Source of the DNA: Zobellella endophytica
Lineage (GTDB): Bacteria > Pseudomonadota > Gammaproteobacteria > Enterobacterales > Aeromonadaceae
Length of the DNA: 64,000 nt
NCBI RefSeq assembly: GCF_003012775.1
Contig: NZ_PXYG01000001.1
Span: 186,001 to 250,000, forward strand
Direction: 5' to 3'
Both the position numbers and the translations under genes were made by a program. This document shows, piece after piece, positions 62,122 to 64,000 of the stretch (position 1 is its first letter; every line of letters starts with the position of its first letter). The notes under the pieces were generated by a model. It was not told the origin of the DNA. It did not search any database and saw only the letters and a program-made list of their open reading frames with translations.

Positions 62122-62901
62122 ATGGAACTGGATCTGCTCACCCTGGGCCTGCTGGCGCTGGCCGCTCTGCTGGCCGGCTTTATCGATGCCATCGCCGGCG
62201 GCGGCGGCCTCATTACCGTGCCGGCGCTGCTGGCCACCGGCATGCCGCCGACCATGGCGCTGGCCACCAACAAGCTGCAAAGCAGCTTCGGCTCCTTCTC
62301 GGCGTCGCTCTACTACCTGCGGCGGGGCCTGATCGACTGGCGCACCATGAAGTGGGCGGTGGCCTGCACCTTTGCCGGCAGCATGCTGGGCACCCTGCTG
62401 GTGCAGCGCATCGACGCCAGTCTGTTGCAGAAGGTGCTGCCCTTCCTGCTGGCGGCCTTCGCCCTTTATTTCCTGTTTTCGCCCCGCATCGGGGACGAGG
62501 ATCGCCACCGGCGCTTAAGCATGCTCCCCTTCGCCCTGCTGGTGGGCACCGGGGTGGGCTTTTATGACGGCTTCTTCGGCCCCGGAACCGGCTCCTTCTT
62601 TGCCCTGGGATTTATCGCCCTGGCGGGATTCAGCATGGCCAGGGCCACCGCCCATACCAAGCTGCTCAACTTCACCTCCAATATCGCCTCCTTGCTGTTC
62701 TTTATTCTGGGCGGTCAGGTGGCCTGGATCGCCGGCCTAAGCATGGCGCTGGGGCAGTTCCTGGGGGCCCGGCTCGGCTCCAGGATGGTGGTGACCAGGG
62801 GCACTACCATCATCCGCCCCATGCTGGTGACGGTGTCGCTGGTGATGTCGGTGCGGCTGCTGTGGCAGCAGTACCCCGAGTGGTTCGCCTGGATGGGGTA
62901 A
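62122..62901 (+). CDS. yfcA: TSUP/TauE-SafE family transporter (YfcA-like)
   Basis: A 259-residue membrane protein with about 8 helices, close to E. coli YfcA (LLAGFIDAIAGGGGLITVPA; YDGFFGPGTGSFFALGFI; GQFLGARLGSRMV). The family moves sulfur-containing or other small anions. ATG 62122 follows GGGATAATA; a TTG 21 bases upstream is less likely. Confidence 0.9.
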   Translation: MELDLLTLGLLALAALLAGFIDAIAGGGGLITVPALLATGMPPTMALATNKLQSSFGSFSASLYYLRRGLIDWRTMKWAVACTFAGSMLGTLLVQRIDASLLQKVLPFLLAAFALYFLFSPRIGDEDRHRRLSMLPFALLVGTGVGFYDGFFGPGTGSFFALGFIALAGFSMARATAHTKLLNFTSNIASLLFFILGGQVAWIAGLSMALGQFLGARLGSRMVVTRGTTIIRPMLVTVSLVMSVRLLWQQYPEWFAWMG

Positions 62902-62920
62902 AAGGCGTCGGTGATTGGGT

Positions 62921-63015
62921 GGTCCGTTGCAACGGACTGCATTTTGTAGGGTCGAATTTATTCGACCAAACCACGGCACCGGGTGTGGGAATGGTCCGTT
63001 GACACGGACCCTCCG
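62921..63015. repeat. TAGGGTCGA/GGTCC hairpin repeat (family 2), copy 2
   Basis: GTCCGTTGCAACGGAC, then GTAGGG + GTCGAA-TTTA-TTCGAC, then GGTCCGT-TGAC-ACGGACC. Order and the ACGGC spacer equal copy 1, with compensating arm changes. Lies between yfcA and the LysR gene. Confidence 0.68.
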
Positions 63016-63039
63016 GCAGAGCTCGCAGGGCCGACCGAC

Positions 63040-63891
63040 TTACCTTGCCAGCTTGGCAAAATGCCGCTCCAGCACCGCGATCAGGCTGGCCAGCCGCCCC
63101 CGTTTGCGGGCGTTGGGCCGGAACACCAGGCTGACCGGCCGGGTCAGCCGGCTGCCCGTGGGCGGAGCGTGCCGCAAGGCGGCGTCGATGCCCATCAGCC
63201 GGGCCACCCGGAGTGGCACCACCGCCGGCGCCACCCCGGCCCGGCCCAGCTCGGCGGCGGCGAAGTAAGAGTCCATCTGCATCCAGGGGGTGAGCCCGGT
63301 GGCGCGCAGCCGGTGTTCCAGGTAGCGGTTGGCCGGGTTGCCCAGATCGATGGTCACCACCGCCAGCGGCGCGCCGAAGTCCGGCGGCGAGGGGGACACC
63401 AGCACCATCTCTTCTTCCAGCAGCGGCACCACTTCCAGCCCCCGGGCATGCACGATTTCCCCGGCGCAGACGCCCAGGGCGGCGTCGCCGGCGCGCACCC
63501 GCTCCAGGATCACCGGGGTGTGGTGGGTGGAAAAGCGCAGGTAGGGATCGCGGCGCAGGTAGCGGTTGAGCAGGGGCCCGAGGTAACCGGCCAGTATGGT
63601 CTCGGAGCAGGCCACGGCGAGCGGGCTGCTGTCGGCCAGGTGCTGGCTGTCGAACAGCTGGCCCTGCAGCTCGTTCAGGCTGGGGCCGATGCGCTCCAGC
63701 AGGGCCAGGGCGTCGGGGGTGAGCCGCAGGTGGCGGCCCTCGGGTTCGACCAGCTTCTTGCCGAGCCGAGCCTCCAGGTTGCTGATCCGTTTGCTCACCG
63801 CCGACTGGGTGATGTACAAACGGCTGGCCACCTTGCCCATGGTTTTTTCCCGGGCCAGCAGGGCGAGGGTTTCCAGTCCTTCGAGCAGCAT
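63040..63891 (-). CDS. LysR-family transcriptional regulator
   Basis: A 283-residue LysR protein with HTH KVASRLYITQSAVSKRISNL and an effector domain (LAVACSETILAGYLGPLL). It starts near the window edge and is probably divergent from a gene beyond it. ATTCC-N5-GGAAT lies 10 bp upstream of the ATG, a candidate auto-regulatory site. Confidence 0.88.
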   Translation of the reverse strand: MLLEGLETLALLAREKTMGKVASRLYITQSAVSKRISNLEARLGKKLVEPEGRHLRLTPDALALLERIGPSLNELQGQLFDSQHLADSSPLAVACSETILAGYLGPLLNRYLRRDPYLRFSTHHTPVILERVRAGDAALGVCAGEIVHARGLEVVPLLEEEMVLVSPSPPDFGAPLAVVTIDLGNPANRYLEHRLRATGLTPWMQMDSYFAAAELGRAGVAPAVVPLRVARLMGIDAALRHAPPTGSRLTRPVSLVFRPNARKRGRLASLIAVLERHFAKLAR

Positions 63892-63901
63892 GATGTCATC
63901 T

Positions 63902-63916
63902 ATTCCGGTGGGGAAT
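63902..63916. promoter_or_regulatory. LysR-type palindrome at the edge regulator
   Basis: ATTCC-GGTGG-GGAAT, T-N11-A layout. The remaining 84 bases to 64000 show no gene. Confidence 0.5.
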
Positions 63917-64000
63917 AGTCCAGTGTAACAGCGATGATGGGGCGGCGTCAGCCGCCGGGAACAGCGGTCTGGTATGAAACCGCCTCCCCGTGTTTTGCCA

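Noticed and set aside
1-64000. CRISPR arrays, tRNA or rRNA genes, prophage
   Set aside because: No regularly spaced repeats, cloverleaf sequences, ribosomal RNA or phage structural genes were recognised on either strand.

Overview
The window looks like chromosomal DNA of a GC-rich marine or brackish gammaproteobacterium, probably an Oceanimonas/Zobellella/Oceanisphaera-type member of the Aeromonadaceae. This is inferred from gene content: glyA-soxBDAG-purU, BCCT and TRAP transporters, phoX, and close E. coli-like homologues of CodA, Tas and YfcA. No rRNA, tRNA, CRISPR array or phage was seen.

Layout. 1-1804: end of a TRAP operon and a GFA-family protein. 1959-3057: a complete IS630-type element with TA duplication. 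3065-4845: cysteine hydrolase with a divergent GlxA/AraC regulator. 4943-13626: first amine-catabolic locus (LysR; BCCT carrier divergent from Rieske oxygenase, aldehyde dehydrogenase, rubredoxin-fused reductase, FAD amine oxidase and cupin). 13680-21708: an 8 kb segment bracketed by 44-bp direct repeats, with a decayed outer-membrane factor, TetR, RND efflux pair, SDR, an orphan ketosynthase and a broken Rossmann gene. 21827-31824: second catabolic locus (TRAP transporter, AzlCD, LysR, DapA-like lyase, aldehyde dehydrogenase, FAD oxidase). A shared ATAAC-N5-GTTAT motif stands before both of its transcription units. 32173-37549: NhaC antiporter and a TorS/TorR-like phosphorelay with its own periplasmic binding protein. 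37701-47526: GbdR-like regulator and the sarcosine operon glyA-soxBDAG-purU-cupin. 48073-64000: cupredoxin/LolA-like/SRPBCC trio, CodA-type deaminase with a substituted specificity residue, Tas, PhoX with a four-repeat Pho box, glycine-zipper protein, GNAT-C39 fusion divergent from a RimK-type ATP-grasp ligase, GGDEF-EAL protein, MsrB/MsrA, YfcA and a LysR.

How it fits together. Most of 1-47.5 kb handles quaternary and N-methylated amines: BCCT and TRAP uptake, Rieske-type C-N cleavage or demethylation, FAD oxidases and aldehyde dehydrogenases, then heterotetrameric sarcosine oxidase with GlyA and PurU recycling the one-carbon unit. If the repeat-bracketed 8 kb segment is an insertion, the two catabolic loci were once adjacent.

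The least expected signal is a family of four same-strand structured repeats (24998-25084, 38860-39139, 40757-40847, 46121-46216). Their paired arms change in compensating ways, and the clear hairpins close mostly on GGGA loops. Three of the four lie around or inside the glyA-sox-purU operon.
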